A DNA stretch of 64,000 bases from Streptomyces solicavernae (GCF_029968095.1 NZ_JASCIR010000002.1:372001-436000); one strand, 5' to 3'. Positions 26,465-36,003 are shown, counted from the first letter of the stretch. Notes: generated by a model from the sequence alone, not told the origin. A program made the numbers and translations.

Positions 26465-28933
26465 CTACCGCCCGCGCCCGCCCTCGTCCAGCAACCCCGC
26501 CTTCCGCAACGCGTCCGCCATCGCACTGTTCGCAGGCGCCGGAGCCTGACGGCCACCGCCACCGCCACCGCCACCGCGCCGGTCCCGGCCGCCGCCCCCA
26601 CCCCGCTGCTGCGGAGGCCGCCCACCGGACCCGCCCCGCTCACGCCGCTGCCCCTGACCCTGCCGCTGCCCCTGACCGGCGGAGGTGCCCGAACCGCCCC
26701 CGGCCGCACCGGAGTTCGCCTCGTCGTCCAGGCGCAGCGTCAGCGAGATCCGCTTGCGCGGGATGTCCACGTCAAGAACCTTCACCTTGACGATGTCGCC
26801 CGGCTTCACCACGTCCCGCGGGTCCTTGACGAACGTCTTCGACATCGCCGACACATGCACGAGCCCGTCCTGGTGCACCCCGACGTCCACGAACGCGCCG
26901 AACGCCGCGACGTTGGTCACGACCCCTTCGAGCACCATCCCGGACGACAGGTCCGCGATCTTCTCGACGCCCTCCTTGAACGTGGCCGTCTTGAACGCGG
27001 GCCGCGGGTCCCGCCCCGGCTTCTCCAGCTCGCGCAGGATGTCCGTGACCGTCGGCAGACCGAACTTGTCGTCCACGTACTCGGCCGGACGCAGCGAGCG
27101 CAGCACGCCCGTGTTCCCGACCAGCGCGGCCACCTCGCCGCCCGTCGACTTCACCATCCGCCGCACCACCGGGTACGCCTCGGGGTGTACGGCGGAGGCG
27201 TCCAGCGGGTCGTCCCCGCCGCGGATACGCAGGAAGCCCGCGCACTGCTCGTACGCCTTCGGGCCGAGCCGCGTGACGTCCTTCAGGCCCTTGCGGCTCA
27301 GGAACGGGCCGTTGGCGTCGCGGTGCGCCACGATGTTCTCCGCGAGGCCCGAGCCGATGCCGGAGACGCGGGCGAGCAGCGGGGCGGAGGCGGTGTTCAC
27401 GTCCACGCCGACGCCGTTCACACAGTCCTCGACCACTGCGTCGAGCGAGCGGGACAGCTTCACCTCGGACAGGTCGTGCTGGTACTGCCCGACGCCGATG
27501 GACTTCGGGTCGATCTTCACCAGCTCGGCCAGCGGGTCCTGAAGCCGCCGCGCGATGGACACCGCGCCACGGATCGACACGTCCAGGTCCGGCAGCTCCT
27601 GCGAGGCGAACGCGGAGGCGGAGTAGACCGAGGCGCCGGCCTCGGACACCATCACCTTGGTGAGCTTCAACTCCGGGTGCTTGGCGATGAGTTCACCGGC
27701 CAGCTTGTCCGTCTCACGGGACGCCGTGCCGTTGCCGATCGCGACCAGGTCGACCGAGTGCTGCGCGGCCAGCCCGGCGAGCTTCGCGAGCGCCTGGTCC
27801 CACTTGTTGGCCGGGACGTGCGGGTAGATCGTGTCCGTCGCGACGACCTTGCCGGTCGCGTCGACCACGGCGACCTTCACACCCGTACGGAAACCGGGGT
27901 CCAGGCCGAGCGTCGCGCGCGTGCCCGCGGGCGCCGCGAGCAGCAGGTCCCGCAGGTTCGCCGCGAACACCTTGACCGCCTCGTCCTCCGCGGCCGTACG
28001 CAGCCGCAGCCGCAGGTCGATCCCGAGGTGCACCAGAATCCGCGTCCGCCAGGCCCAACGCACCGTGTCGAGCAGCCACTTGTCACCCGGCCGGCCGCGG
28101 TCGGCGATCCCGAAGCGGTGCGCGACGATCGGCTCGTACGAGGACGTGGCGGCGGAACCTGGAGCGGTCGGCTCTGCGGGCTCCTCCGGCTCCAGGACGA
28201 GGTCGAGGACCTCCTCCTTCTCGCCGCGCAGCATCGCGAGGACGCGGTGCGAGGGCAGTTCGGTGAAGGGCTCGGCGAAGTCGAAGTAGTCGGCGAACTT
28301 CGCGCCGTCGGTCTCCTTGCCCTCGCGGACCTTCGCCGCGAGCCGCCCGCGCGTCCACATCCGCTCGCGCAGCTCGCCGATCAGGTCGGCGTCCTCGCCG
28401 AAGCGCTCGGTGAGGATGGCCCGCGCGCCGTCGAGCGCGGCCTGCGGCTCGGCGACGCCCTTCTCGGCGTCCACGAACGCGGCGGCCGCCGCGAGCGGCT
28501 CCACGGACGGGTCGCCGAGCAGTCCGTCGGCCAGCGGTTCGAGGCCCGCCTCGCGCGCGATCTGCGCCTTCGTACGACGCTTGGGCTTGAAGGGCAGATA
28601 GATGTCCTCCAGGCGCGCCTTGGTCTCGGCGGCCCGGATCTGCGCCTCCAGCTCCTCGGTCAACTTGCCCTGGTCCCGCACCGAGTCGAGGATCGCGGCC
28701 CGCCGGTCCTCCAGCTCCCGCAGGTAGCGCAGCCGCTCCTCCAACGTGCGCAACTGCGCGTCGTCGAGCATCTCGGTGGCTTCCTTGCGGTACCGGGCGA
28801 TGAACGGCACCGTCGAACCGCCGTCGAGCAGCTCGACGGCGGCCTTCACCTGCCGTTCCCGCACGCCGAGCTCCTCGGCGATCCTGCTCTCGACGGACCC
28901 TACGACCGGTGTCGGTGTCGCCCCAGTGGTCAC
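26465..28933 (-). CDS. tex: Tex family RNA-binding transcription accessory protein
   Basis: About 822 aa, GTG start at 28933. The helical N-terminal region begins [38 protein letters not shown], the canonical Tex opening. An YqgF-like RNase H fold ([17 protein letters not shown]), a helix-hairpin-helix region ([20 protein letters not shown]) and an S1 domain ([31 protein letters not shown]) follow in order. An atypical C-terminal tail of about 80 residues is Gly/Arg/Gln-rich (RGG-like), as in RNA-binding proteins of actinomycetes. It acts in the cytoplasm on nucleic acids and affects transcription elongation and stress tolerance. Confidence 0.95.
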   Translation of the reverse strand: MTTGATPTPVVGSVESRIAEELGVRERQVKAAVELLDGGSTVPFIARYRKEATEMLDDAQLRTLEERLRYLRELEDRRAAILDSVRDQGKLTEELEAQIRAAETKARLEDIYLPFKPKRRTKAQIAREAGLEPLADGLLGDPSVEPLAAAAAFVDAEKGVAEPQAALDGARAILTERFGEDADLIGELRERMWTRGRLAAKVREGKETDGAKFADYFDFAEPFTELPSHRVLAMLRGEKEEVLDLVLEPEEPAEPTAPGSAATSSYEPIVAHRFGIADRGRPGDKWLLDTVRWAWRTRILVHLGIDLRLRLRTAAEDEAVKVFAANLRDLLLAAPAGTRATLGLDPGFRTGVKVAVVDATGKVVATDTIYPHVPANKWDQALAKLAGLAAQHSVDLVAIGNGTASRETDKLAGELIAKHPELKLTKVMVSEAGASVYSASAFASQELPDLDVSIRGAVSIARRLQDPLAELVKIDPKSIGVGQYQHDLSEVKLSRSLDAVVEDCVNGVGVDVNTASAPLLARVSGIGSGLAENIVAHRDANGPFLSRKGLKDVTRLGPKAYEQCAGFLRIRGGDDPLDASAVHPEAYPVVRRMVKSTGGEVAALVGNTGVLRSLRPAEYVDDKFGLPTVTDILRELEKPGRDPRPAFKTATFKEGVEKIADLSSGMVLEGVVTNVAAFGAFVDVGVHQDGLVHVSAMSKTFVKDPRDVVKPGDIVKVKVLDVDIPRKRISLTLRLDDEANSGAAGGGSGTSAGQGQRQGQGQRRERGGSGGRPPQQRGGGGGRDRRGGGGGGGGRQAPAPANSAMADALRKAGLLDEGGRGR

Positions 28934-29120
28934 GATTCCCCTACCGCCTTCTCGCTGAGCTTGAAGTGGCATTGTGGCAGGTCGCAGTGACAGTCCGGGA
29001 TCGGGTGGGGCTCCGCCCGCCCCGCGCGGGGGTCCCGCCGCCGGTCAGACCCGGTGCGCCCGGCGCGTCGCCGGGAGCCGTCGTCGAACGGGGGCGGGAG
29101 TCCCGGGGAGGCGGAGTGCC

Positions 29121-29984
29121 TCAGCCCTTGCCGAGCAGATCCGCCGGGAACGCGCCCGCGGCGAGCGCCGTGCCGGTGAAAGCGGTCGCGAGCTCCGTCA
29201 GGCGTTCCACACCTGCGGCGCCCAGATGCTCGTACGGGGCCGCGTCGAGACGGTCCGTGGCCAGCTCGACCTCCGCGCGGAGCGCGACGCCCGCCTCGGT
29301 CAACTCGCCGTCCGCGCCGAGCAGTCCGCGCTCCCGCAGCCGCCCGGCCGCCGCGTCCCAGTCGTCCTGGGTCCAGCCGCGGGTGGCGAAGATCCACTGG
29401 GGCGCCATGCCCTTGCCGGTGGCGGTGTGGCTGACCAGCGCCTCGACCGGGTCGAGCCCGGCGTCCAGGAGCACGGCGAGGTGGCCGTCGCCGCGGTGCT
29501 CGCGCAGCAGCGTCGCCGCGTGCCAGAAGGCGAGGTGCGGTTCCTGCGGTACGGGCAGGTCGGCGTGGGCCGCGTACAGGGGCCGGGCGTGCCGGGTGCA
29601 GGCCTCGGTGGCGCGCAGCGCGAGCCGGGCGGCCTCCGCCATCGCGTCCGAGGCCGGCGCCTCGGCGCCGAGGAGGCGCCGCAGCGTGGAGTCGACGGAG
29701 CTCAGGCGCGCGGCGAGCACGTCCTCGGGCGCGGCGGTGTCCCAGACGGCGGGCAGGGCCTTGGCGACCAGGTCGTGCTTGAAGTTGTAGAAGGATGCCG
29801 AGACGACACCCGGCCCGACCCGGCCGAAGGCGGCGGCACGCCCGGCGAAGTAGGCGTCGTTGGGGTCGTCGACGCCGAGTGCGGCGAGCTCGGCGGTGAA
29901 GTCGGGGGAGAAGTAGACGGTGGAGTGCAGCGGGTTCACGACGTTGTGACAGCGGCGTCCGGCGCGCGCGGGCAAAGTGGTCAT
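29121..29984 (-). CDS. SCO6745 family protein (SalK-like, winged helix C-terminus)
   Basis: A 287-aa protein. Its N-terminal half is helical (FTAELAALGVDDPNDAYFAGRAAAFGRVGPGVVSASFYNF), followed by EPHLAFWHAATLLREHRGDGHLAVLL and a winged-helix-like region ATRGWTQDDWDAAAGRLRERGLL with ELTEAGVALRAEVE. This layout matches the family called SCO6745 after the S. coelicolor protein at the equivalent place. The function is unknown. ATG 29984 has no ribosome binding site; TAACGT is 6 nt upstream, overlapped by a 7-2-7 inverted repeat. Confidence 0.82.
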   Translation of the reverse strand: MTTLPARAGRRCHNVVNPLHSTVYFSPDFTAELAALGVDDPNDAYFAGRAAAFGRVGPGVVSASFYNFKHDLVAKALPAVWDTAAPEDVLAARLSSVDSTLRRLLGAEAPASDAMAEAARLALRATEACTRHARPLYAAHADLPVPQEPHLAFWHAATLLREHRGDGHLAVLLDAGLDPVEALVSHTATGKGMAPQWIFATRGWTQDDWDAAAGRLRERGLLGADGELTEAGVALRAEVELATDRLDAAPYEHLGAAGVERLTELATAFTGTALAAGAFPADLLGKG

Positions 29985-29990
29985 GACGGC

Positions 29991-30010
29991 ACGTTACCGA
30001 CTGGTTGGTA
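29991..30010 (-). promoter_or_regulatory. TetR-like inverted repeat overlapping a candidate -10
   Basis: TACCGAC-TG-GTTGGTA (29995-30010) is a 7-2-7 dyad with one mismatch, in the 113-bp divergent gap between the SCO6745-family and GlxA-type genes. On the minus strand it touches the hexamer TAACGT (29996-29991), which is 6 nt from the ATG. A TetR-type repressor is the usual owner of such a site; none is encoded next to it. Confidence 0.45.
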
Positions 30011-30097
30011 CGGCGTGGAAGGGCCGGGGCCCCGACGGCAGGAAAGGTGGGGTCCTCGTCATTGCCGCCACCCCTGCCCGGCAGAAGAATCGACCGC

Positions 30098-31105
30098 ATG
30101 AATCCCCAGCGCGCCGGGTGCGCCCGAGCGGACCAGGACGTGCTCGTGGTCCTCTTCGACGAGGTCCAGAGCCTCGACGTGACGGGCCCGGTCGAGGTCT
30201 TCACCGGCGCGACGTACGCGGCCGAGGCCGCCGGCCGCCCCGCCCGCCAGGGCTACCGCGTCCGCACCGCCTCCCTCGACGGCACCCCGGTCCGTACGTC
30301 CAGCGGGCTCACCCTCGTACCGGACGGCGCCCTCGGCCAGGGGCCCGCCCCGCACACCCTGCTCGTACCGGGCGGGGACGGCACCCGCTCCCGGGACCCC
30401 CGGCTGATCGACGCCGTACGCGAACTCGCCCCGCACGCAAGCAGGCTGGTCTCGGTCTGCACCGGCGCCCTGCTGCTCGCCGAGGCCGGACTGCTCGACG
30501 GCAGGCGGGCCACCACGCACTGGATGTTCGGCGAGAAGCTGGCCCGCGACCACCCGGAGGTGCGGGTCGAGGCCGACCGGATCTACGTACGCGACGGGCA
30601 GGTCGCCACCTCGGCGGGCGTCACCGCGGGCATCGACCTGGCCCTCGCCCTCGTCGAGGAGGACCTCGGCCGTGACATCGCCCTGACCGTCGCCCGCCAC
30701 CTGGTGGTGTTCCTGCGCAGGCCGGGCAGCCAGGCCCAGTTCAGCGCCCAGCTGGCCGCGCAGACCGCGCAGCGCGAGCCGCTGCGCGAGGTGCAGCAGT
30801 GGATCACCGAGCACCCCGCGTCCGACCTGTCCGTGTCGGCGCTCGCCGAGCGCGCCAGGCTCTCGCCCCGGCACTTCGCACGCGCCTTCCGGGCGGAGAC
30901 GGGCACGACGCCCGGCCGGTACGTGGACCGGGTCCGCCTCGAACACGCGCGGCGGCTCCTTGAGGACAGCGCCGACGGCGTCGAGGAGATCTCCCGCGCC
31001 TGCGGCTACGGCACACCCGAGGCGATGCGCCGCGCCTTCGTCAGGAACCTGGGCACGGGCCCGGCCGAGTACCGCCGCCGCTTCCGCACGACGACGGCAC
31101 GCTGA
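30098..31105 (+). CDS. GlxA family transcriptional regulator (DJ-1/PfpI plus AraC HTH)
   Basis: A 335-aa regulator from ATG 30098. The N-terminal half is a class I amidotransferase/DJ-1-like domain with VSVCTGALLLAEAGLLDGRRATTHW; the Cys of SVCTG is retained, but the domain is generally used as a sensor. Residues about 230-330 contain two AraC helix-turn-helix motifs (SVSALAERARLSPRHFARAFRAETGTTPGRYVDRVRLEHARRLL and ISRACGYGTPEAMRRAFVR). It is followed by a free-standing DJ-1 protein that it may regulate. Confidence 0.92.
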   Translation: MNPQRAGCARADQDVLVVLFDEVQSLDVTGPVEVFTGATYAAEAAGRPARQGYRVRTASLDGTPVRTSSGLTLVPDGALGQGPAPHTLLVPGGDGTRSRDPRLIDAVRELAPHASRLVSVCTGALLLAEAGLLDGRRATTHWMFGEKLARDHPEVRVEADRIYVRDGQVATSAGVTAGIDLALALVEEDLGRDIALTVARHLVVFLRRPGSQAQFSAQLAAQTAQREPLREVQQWITEHPASDLSVSALAERARLSPRHFARAFRAETGTTPGRYVDRVRLEHARRLLEDSADGVEEISRACGYGTPEAMRRAFVRNLGTGPAEYRRRFRTTTAR

Positions 31106-31156
31106 CGCGCTCCGCCCCGTACCACTCAACTCCCGACCCAACCGAAAGGCCCCGCC

Positions 31157-31795
31157 ATGCAGACAGCGATCCTCCTCTACGAAGGCTTCACCGCCCTCGA
31201 CGCCATCGGCCCGTACCAGACCCTGAACCCGCTCCCGGACGCCGACGTCGTCTTCGTCGCCGAGCACGCCGGGCCCGTCACCGACGACAACGGCACCCTG
31301 ACCGTCACCCCGGCCCAGACCCTCGCCGAGGTGGAGCGCCCCGACCTGGTCGTCGTACCGGGCGGGCCGCCGGACAGCGTCGAGCGGCAGATGGCGAACC
31401 CGGCGGTGATCGACTGGCTGCGCGCGGCCGACGCCCACAGCACCTGGACGGCCTCCGTCTGCACGGGCTCGCTGCTGCTCGCCGCCGCCGGGTTCCTGAA
31501 GGGCCGCCGCGCCACCTCGCACTGGCTGGCCCTGGACGCCCTCAAGACCTTCGGCGCCGAACCGACCGGCGAGCGCGTGGTGTTCGACGGCAAGTACGTC
31601 ACCGCCGCCGGCGTCTCCTCCGGCATCGACATGGGCCTGACCCTGGCAGGCAAGATCGCGGGCGACCCGTACGCGCAGGGCATCCAGCTGATGATCGAGT
31701 ACGACCCGCAGCCCCCGTACGACGCGGGCTCACCGGAGAAGGCCCCGGCCGAGCTGGTCGAGAAGTTCCGTGCCGAGGAGGCCGCTCAGGCCTGA
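31157..31795 (+). CDS. DJ-1/PfpI family protein
   Basis: A 212-aa protein, MQTAILLYEGFTALDAIGPYQTL, with the family nucleophile elbow SVCTGSLLLAAAGFLKGRRATSHW (Cys near residue 102) and the Glu/Asp-bearing LDAIGP region. It resembles isonitrile hydratase-like members more than chaperone-type DJ-1. It lies 51 bp after the GlxA-type regulator, whose sensing domain has the same fold, a common pairing. The stop overlaps the convergent enoyl-CoA hydratase gene by 10 bp. Confidence 0.88.
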   Translation: MQTAILLYEGFTALDAIGPYQTLNPLPDADVVFVAEHAGPVTDDNGTLTVTPAQTLAEVERPDLVVVPGGPPDSVERQMANPAVIDWLRAADAHSTWTASVCTGSLLLAAAGFLKGRRATSHWLALDALKTFGAEPTGERVVFDGKYVTAAGVSSGIDMGLTLAGKIAGDPYAQGIQLMIEYDPQPPYDAGSPEKAPAELVEKFRAEEAAQA

Positions 31796-32562
31796 TCCGC
31801 GGCCGGGCTCCAGGTGAACCGCGGCGCCCGGCGCTCCAGGAAGGCGGCGACACCCTCGACGGTGTCGCCGCTGCCGCGCGCCTGCTCGGTCCAGTGCGCG
31901 GCCCGGTCGGCGCGGCCCGCCGCGAACTCCTTGGCCGCCGCCTGCGTGAGCAGCGACCGGGAGGCAAGCACCCGCGCGAACTCGCCCACCCGCCCGTCCA
32001 GCTCGCCCGGCGCGTGCACCTCGTCCACGAGCCCGGTGCGCAGCGCCCGCGCGGTGCCGATCAGCTCCCCGGAGAACAGCAGGTACTTGGCGGTCGCCGG
32101 ACCGACCAGGTCCACCAGACGCCGGGTCGACGAGGCCGCGTACACGATGCCCAGCTTGGCCGGGGTGATCCCGAACGACGCGCCCTCCTCGGCGAACCGC
32201 AGGTCACAGGCGGCCGCCAACTGGGCGCCGCCGCCCACGCAGTAGCCCCGTACCGCCGCGAGGGTCGGCTTCGGGAAGGCGGCCAGGGCCTCCTCGGCCG
32301 TCACGGCGAGGTCCTGCGCCTCGGCCGCCGAGGCCCGCAGGCCCGAGATGTCCGCACCGGCGCAGAAGGTGGGGCCCGCGCCGGTCAGCACCACCACGCG
32401 CACCTCGGGGTCGGCCGCGAGCCCGTCCAGGAGCGGCGGCAGCGCGCGCCACATGTCGGTGGTCATCGCGTTGCGCTTGGCCGGGTGGTCGATGACGACG
32501 GTCGCGACGGAGCCGTCGGCCGTGTGCCGCAGCCGCGGCCCGGTGAGCTGGGAGTGCGCCAT
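31786..32562 (-). CDS. Enoyl-CoA hydratase/isomerase family protein
   Basis: A 258-aa crotonase. Core motifs are VVIDHPAKRNAMTTDMW, the oxyanion-hole loop LTGAGPTFCAGADISGL and VRGYCVGGGAQLAAACDLRFAEEGASFGITPAKLG. The glutamate pair of true hydratases is not obvious: the second position carries G-I-V-Y rather than the typical acid, so another acyl-CoA reaction is possible. ATG 32562 has no ribosome binding site, but TAGCAT lies 7 nt upstream, suggesting a leaderless message. It is divergent from hdeD. Confidence 0.85.
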   Translation of the reverse strand: MAHSQLTGPRLRHTADGSVATVVIDHPAKRNAMTTDMWRALPPLLDGLAADPEVRVVVLTGAGPTFCAGADISGLRASAAEAQDLAVTAEEALAAFPKPTLAAVRGYCVGGGAQLAAACDLRFAEEGASFGITPAKLGIVYAASSTRRLVDLVGPATAKYLLFSGELIGTARALRTGLVDEVHAPGELDGRVGEFARVLASRSLLTQAAAKEFAAGRADRAAHWTEQARGSGDTVEGVAAFLERRAPRFTWSPAADQA

Positions 32563-32569
32563 GCGCCGG

Positions 32570-32595
32570 ATGCTATCCGTACGGTGCGAACGTAC
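32570..32595 (-). promoter_or_regulatory. Leaderless enoyl-CoA hydratase promoter with GTACG dyad
   Basis: On the minus strand TAGCAT (32575-32570) precedes ATG by 7 nt. Just upstream is GTACG-N7-CGTAC (32579-32595), which would overlap the spacer region of the promoter. The site lies in a 95-bp divergent gap. Confidence 0.4.
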
Positions 32596-32657
32596 GATCG
32601 GCAAGGGGTGGGCGCAGGCGAGAGCAGCGGCGGGGGCCCCGCCCGAGGAGGCGTTCG

Positions 32658-33353
32658 ATGGCCAAGGACACAGCCAGGCACACAGCCACCGCCGGTGCCG
32701 CGGCCCGGGACGGCAGACAGCTCAGGCGCGGCTTCGGCGTGCTCGCCTTCCTCGGCGCGATCCTGGTGGTCGGCGGTCTCGTCGGACTGGTCTACGTCGG
32801 CGTCGCCACTCTCACCTCGATGCTCCTCTTCGGCTGGCTGCTGCTCGTCGGCGGCCTCGTCGGGCTGCTGCAGTCCGTGTCGCTGCGCGGCACCAGCGTG
32901 TTCTGGCTCGGCGTGGTGGTCGCGGCGCTCAACATCGCGGCCGGCGTGGTCGTCCTGCGCCACCCCGAGGGCACCGCGGAGGCGCTGACCATGTTCGCCG
33001 CGCTGCTCTTCCTCACCGGCGGGGTGTTCCGCCTGGCCGGGAGCGTGGTGGTGCGCGGCCCGCACTTCGGCCTGACCCTCGTGCAGGGCGCATTCGGGCT
33101 GCTCCTCGGCATCCTGGTGCTCGCCGAGTGGCCGGGCAGCAGCCTGTACGTCATCGGTACGTTCTTCTCGCTCGCGCTGCTCTTCGACGGTCTCGGCCTG
33201 ATCGCCCTCGGTCTCGGCGGCCGCCGGCTCGTCGGGTACGTGGCGGACTCGGTGACGCCCGGTGGCGCGGAGGCCGGCGGCGTGCCGGAGGACCGCCTGG
33301 GCAAGGGGAGCTTGAAGACAGAACAAGACGAGCAGGATCAGTCGTCGACCTGA
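32658..33353 (+). CDS. HdeD family membrane protein
   Basis: A 231-aa integral membrane protein with six hydrophobic helices in two similar triplets, starting FGVLAFLGAILVVGGLVGLVYVG. GWLLLVGGLVGLLQS and LLFDGLGLIALGLGG are typical of the HdeD/DUF308 family, first linked to acid resistance in E. coli; the role in actinomycetes is unknown. The C-terminal cytoplasmic tail (about 40 residues) is charged. ATG 32658 has GGAGG upstream. Confidence 0.9.
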   Translation: MAKDTARHTATAGAAARDGRQLRRGFGVLAFLGAILVVGGLVGLVYVGVATLTSMLLFGWLLLVGGLVGLLQSVSLRGTSVFWLGVVVAALNIAAGVVVLRHPEGTAEALTMFAALLFLTGGVFRLAGSVVVRGPHFGLTLVQGAFGLLLGILVLAEWPGSSLYVIGTFFSLALLFDGLGLIALGLGGRRLVGYVADSVTPGGAEAGGVPEDRLGKGSLKTEQDEQDQSST

Positions 33354-33445
33354 CTCTGGCGCTCGTCTGCGATCAGAAGTCATCGATAGGCGACCAGTTT
33401 TGATCACTTCGGCGGTCGGGGGCCGTTCCTCACCACACTCGACCT

Positions 33446-33967
33446 GTGGCGACAGTCGAGCGCGAGGGCAGGGACCGGACGATGGGCGACCACGGCAGCG
33501 CGGCAGCCGACCCGACATCGGCGGCCGCACCGTTGCCGTACGAAGGAGTCTGGCGGTTCACCGCGCCCGCGGTCGACGCCTCGGTCCCGCAGGCCCGCCG
33601 AGCGGTGCGCGACCTGCTCGCCCGCCAGGGGGTGCCCGCCTCCGACGACGTCGTCCAGGGCCTCCTGCTGATCGTCTCGGAGCTGGTCACCAACTCCGTA
33701 CGGCACGCGGCCCTGCTCTCCCCGATGATCGCGGTCGAGGTCGCCGTCGGCGCCGAATGGGTCCGCGTCTCGGTCGAGGACAACCACCCGTACCGGCCCA
33801 CCGCCCTGGTCGCCGAGGAGAGCCAGACCGGCGGCCGCGGGCTGCTGCTCGTCCGGGAGATCACCAAGGAGGCCGGCGGCGCCTGCGACGCCGAGCACAC
33901 CGCGACCGGCGGCAAGATCATCTGGGCCGCCCTGCCCCTCAAGCCGACGGGCCCCGCACCCGTGTAG
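33446..33967 (+). CDS. ATP-binding protein, anti-sigma factor kinase-like (HATPase_c_2)
   Basis: Up to 173 aa (GTG 33446; ATG 33482 with AGGGA upstream is a plausible alternative giving 161 aa). A single GHKL ATPase domain: LLLIVSELVTNSVRHA (N-box with the conserved Asn), VEDNHPYRP (G1-like) and GGRGLLLVREITKEAGG (G2-like). Streptomyces encode dozens of these RsbW-like serine kinases, which usually bind sigma-B-type factors or anti-anti-sigma proteins. No partner gene is adjacent. A terminator stem overlaps its 3' end. Confidence 0.88.
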   Translation: MATVEREGRDRTMGDHGSAAADPTSAAAPLPYEGVWRFTAPAVDASVPQARRAVRDLLARQGVPASDDVVQGLLLIVSELVTNSVRHAALLSPMIAVEVAVGAEWVRVSVEDNHPYRPTALVAEESQTGGRGLLLVREITKEAGGACDAEHTATGGKIIWAALPLKPTGPAPV

Positions 33968-33990
33968 GCCTCGGAAGGTGCGGGGCCCGT
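33947..33990. terminator. Terminator between convergent genes, overlapping a stop codon
   Basis: A perfect 14-bp stem (33947-33960 with 33977-33990) and a 16-nt loop. The left arm is inside the last codons of the ATPase gene; the right arm faces the end of idi. Confidence 0.82.
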
Positions 33991-34017
33991 GACCGCGCAG
34001 GGTCCGGCCGGCCGGTG

Positions 34018-34608
34018 CTACCAGTTGGCCGACGGCCCCGTCAGCTCCTCGATTGCCGGACGCGCCGCCTGAAGCACCGTCATGAACCAGGCCGAGAACG
34101 GCACTTGGTCGTGGCGCACGGCCAGCTCGTCCGCCGTCACGAAGGCGGTCTCGGCGATCTCCTCCGGATCGGGCCGCAGCGGCGCCTGCACCATGCCGAC
34201 GAACAGGTGGTTGAACTCCTGCTCCACCAGGCCCGAGTCCGGGTCCGGATGGTTGTAGCGCACCGTGCCCGCCTCCGCCATCAGCGAGGGCGACACCCCC
34301 AGCTCCTCGTACGTACGCCGCGAGGCCGCCGCGAACGGCGACTCACCGGGGTACGGGTGCCCGCAGCAGGTGTTGGACCACACGCCGGGGGAGTGGTACT
34401 TGCCGAGCGCGCGCCGCTGGATCAGGAGCCGGCCGCGCTCGTCGAAGAGGAACACCGAGAACGCCCGGTGCAGCTGACCGGGTGCCCGGTGGGCGGCGAG
34501 CTTCTCCGCGGTGCCGATCGTGTTGCCGTCCTCGTCGACGAGTTCGAGCAGGATCTCTGCGGCGGAGCCGTTCGTCGTGTTCGCCGCGGCGCCTTGTGTG
34601 ATCGGCAT
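34018..34608 (-). CDS. idi: Isopentenyl-diphosphate delta-isomerase, type I
   Basis: A 196-aa Nudix-fold isomerase that interconverts IPP and DMAPP, supplying both precursors to isoprenoid (and so hopanoid) synthesis. Catalytic and metal-binding motifs are present: GVWSNTCCGHPYPGES (catalytic Cys and His), RRTYEELG (Glu of the Nudix-like box) and YNHPDPDSGLVEQEFNHLFVG (Tyr/Glu site). ATG 34608 is preferred over 34614, because AAGG then sits 6-7 nt upstream. It lies on the strand opposite to the hpn operon, about 10 kb away, as I recall for S. coelicolor SCO6750. Confidence 0.95.
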   Translation of the reverse strand: MPITQGAAANTTNGSAAEILLELVDEDGNTIGTAEKLAAHRAPGQLHRAFSVFLFDERGRLLIQRRALGKYHSPGVWSNTCCGHPYPGESPFAAASRRTYEELGVSPSLMAEAGTVRYNHPDPDSGLVEQEFNHLFVGMVQAPLRPDPEEIAETAFVTADELAVRHDQVPFSAWFMTVLQAARPAIEELTGPSANW

Positions 34609-34749
34609 AACCATCCTTCGCTTCGGACTTCGACCCCACAAGTCTGCCGTACGCATACGACGCAACCGGACACTTCTCGGCACCGCATGTCACGTCCCGC
34701 CCCCGAAGCGCATCGCGCACCCCGGGGGACGGGACGGCAGGCGGCGGCC

Positions 34750-36003
34750 TCAGACGCCGAACGCCGCCGGATAGCGGACCGTGCCGCGCGGCAGCTCCCG
34801 CTCCGAGGCGTCCAGGGCCAGCGCCATCAACGCCTCGTCCGGTACGTCGAAGGCCACGCCCACCCCGAGACCGGAGGCGCGCGTGAAGCCGAACCTCGGG
34901 TAGTACTCGGGGTGCCCCAGCACCACCACGAGCCGCTCCTCGCCGCGCGCCCGCGCCGCGTCCAGCACCGCCGCGACGACGGCGGAACCCGCGCCCTGCC
35001 CCTGGAACTCCGGCTCCGTGGCGACCGGCGCCAGACACAGCGCAGCCTCGCCACCGACCCGGCAGCGGGTCAGCAGGGCGTACGCGGCGATCCTGCCGTC
35101 CGGCCCCTCGGCCACGTACGAGAGCCCGTCGATCCAGGCGTCCGGGTCGGCGCGCAGGGCGTCGACGAGCCGGGCCTCGTCCTCGGTGGGGAACGCCGCC
35201 GCGTTGACGGCGTGCACGGCGGTGACGTCCGCCGCCCGCTCGGGGCGCACGCGCCGGCGCGAGCCCCTGAGGACATAGCCGGTGTAGCCGTACTCGCCGC
35301 CGTGCTCCGCCCGCATCCGGATCTCCTCGCGGGTGGCGGCCAGCGCCTCGGCCATGCCGGGCGTCCGCGGATCGGCCGCGTCGGCCCGCCGGGCCAGCGG
35401 CCCGTAGTACGCCTCCCAGTCGGACTCGGGCTGCGGGTGCACGCCGAGCACGGTGTACCCGGCGGCCGCCGCGGCCCAGCGGTTGGCCGGGCCCGTGCGC
35501 AGCGCGTAGTGCCGGTCCCAGAAGGCGCGGGCCTCCCGGGACGGCGCATGGGTGCTCCACTCGCACTCCGTGAGCACCAGTGCGCCCCCGGGCGCGAGCA
35601 GTCGGCGCCAGGAGCGCAGCGCGGTGTCGAAGCCGATGCTGTACGCCGAACTCTCCGCCCACACCAGGTCGTACGACCCGTCGGGCAGCGGCAGTTCACC
35701 CATGTCGGCGTGGAGGGTGGTGATGCGGTCGGTGAGCCCGCGTTCGGCGGCGGCCGCGTCGAGCTCGGTGAGGAACGGGCGGTGCAGGTCGACGGCGGTC
35801 ACCTCGGCGCCCGCCTCCGCGGCGAGCAGCAGCGCGGCACGGCCGGGGCCGCAGCCCAGGTCGAGGACGCGCGGCCGCTCGGGCAGCGGCCCGGCGAGGG
35901 CGAGGAGGCGCCGGGTGGTGGCGTCGGAGCCGGGGCCCTGCCGGGGGAGTCCGTGGTGCAGGGCGAAAAAGGCGTCGTAAACGGCGTCGTTGTTGTCGGA
36001 CAA
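34750..36003 (-). CDS. Methyltransferase-GNAT acetyltransferase fusion
   Basis: A 417-aa bifunctional protein. Residues about 1-230 are a class I SAM-dependent methyltransferase (RVLDLGCGPGRAALLLAAEAGAEVTAVDLH motif I, then SYDLVWAESSAYSIGF, LLAPGGALVLTE). Residues about 255-417 are a GNAT domain (VHAVNAAAFPTEDEARLVDAL, LAPVATEPEFQGQGAGSAVVAAVL acetyl-CoA loop, VVLGHPEYYPRFGF). It starts at TTG 36003 with AAAGGG 8 nt upstream. The substrates are unknown; a small molecule or protein that is both methylated and acetylated is an inference. A small ORF with a strong ribosome binding site lies 49 bp upstream. Confidence 0.88.
   Translation of the reverse strand: MSDNNDAVYDAFFALHHGLPRQGPGSDATTRRLLALAGPLPERPRVLDLGCGPGRAALLLAAEAGAEVTAVDLHRPFLTELDAAAAERGLTDRITTLHADMGELPLPDGSYDLVWAESSAYSIGFDTALRSWRRLLAPGGALVLTECEWSTHAPSREARAFWDRHYALRTGPANRWAAAAAGYTVLGVHPQPESDWEAYYGPLARRADAADPRTPGMAEALAATREEIRMRAEHGGEYGYTGYVLRGSRRRVRPERAADVTAVHAVNAAAFPTEDEARLVDALRADPDAWIDGLSYVAEGPDGRIAAYALLTRCRVGGEAALCLAPVATEPEFQGQGAGSAVVAAVLDAARARGEERLVVVLGHPEYYPRFGFTRASGLGVGVAFDVPDEALMALALDASERELPRGTVRYPAAFGV

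Noticed and set aside
31786..31795. Overlap of the DJ-1 and enoyl-CoA hydratase genes as a frameshift or pseudogene
   Set aside because: It is a 10-bp convergent overlap of two intact stops, which is common in compact genomes.
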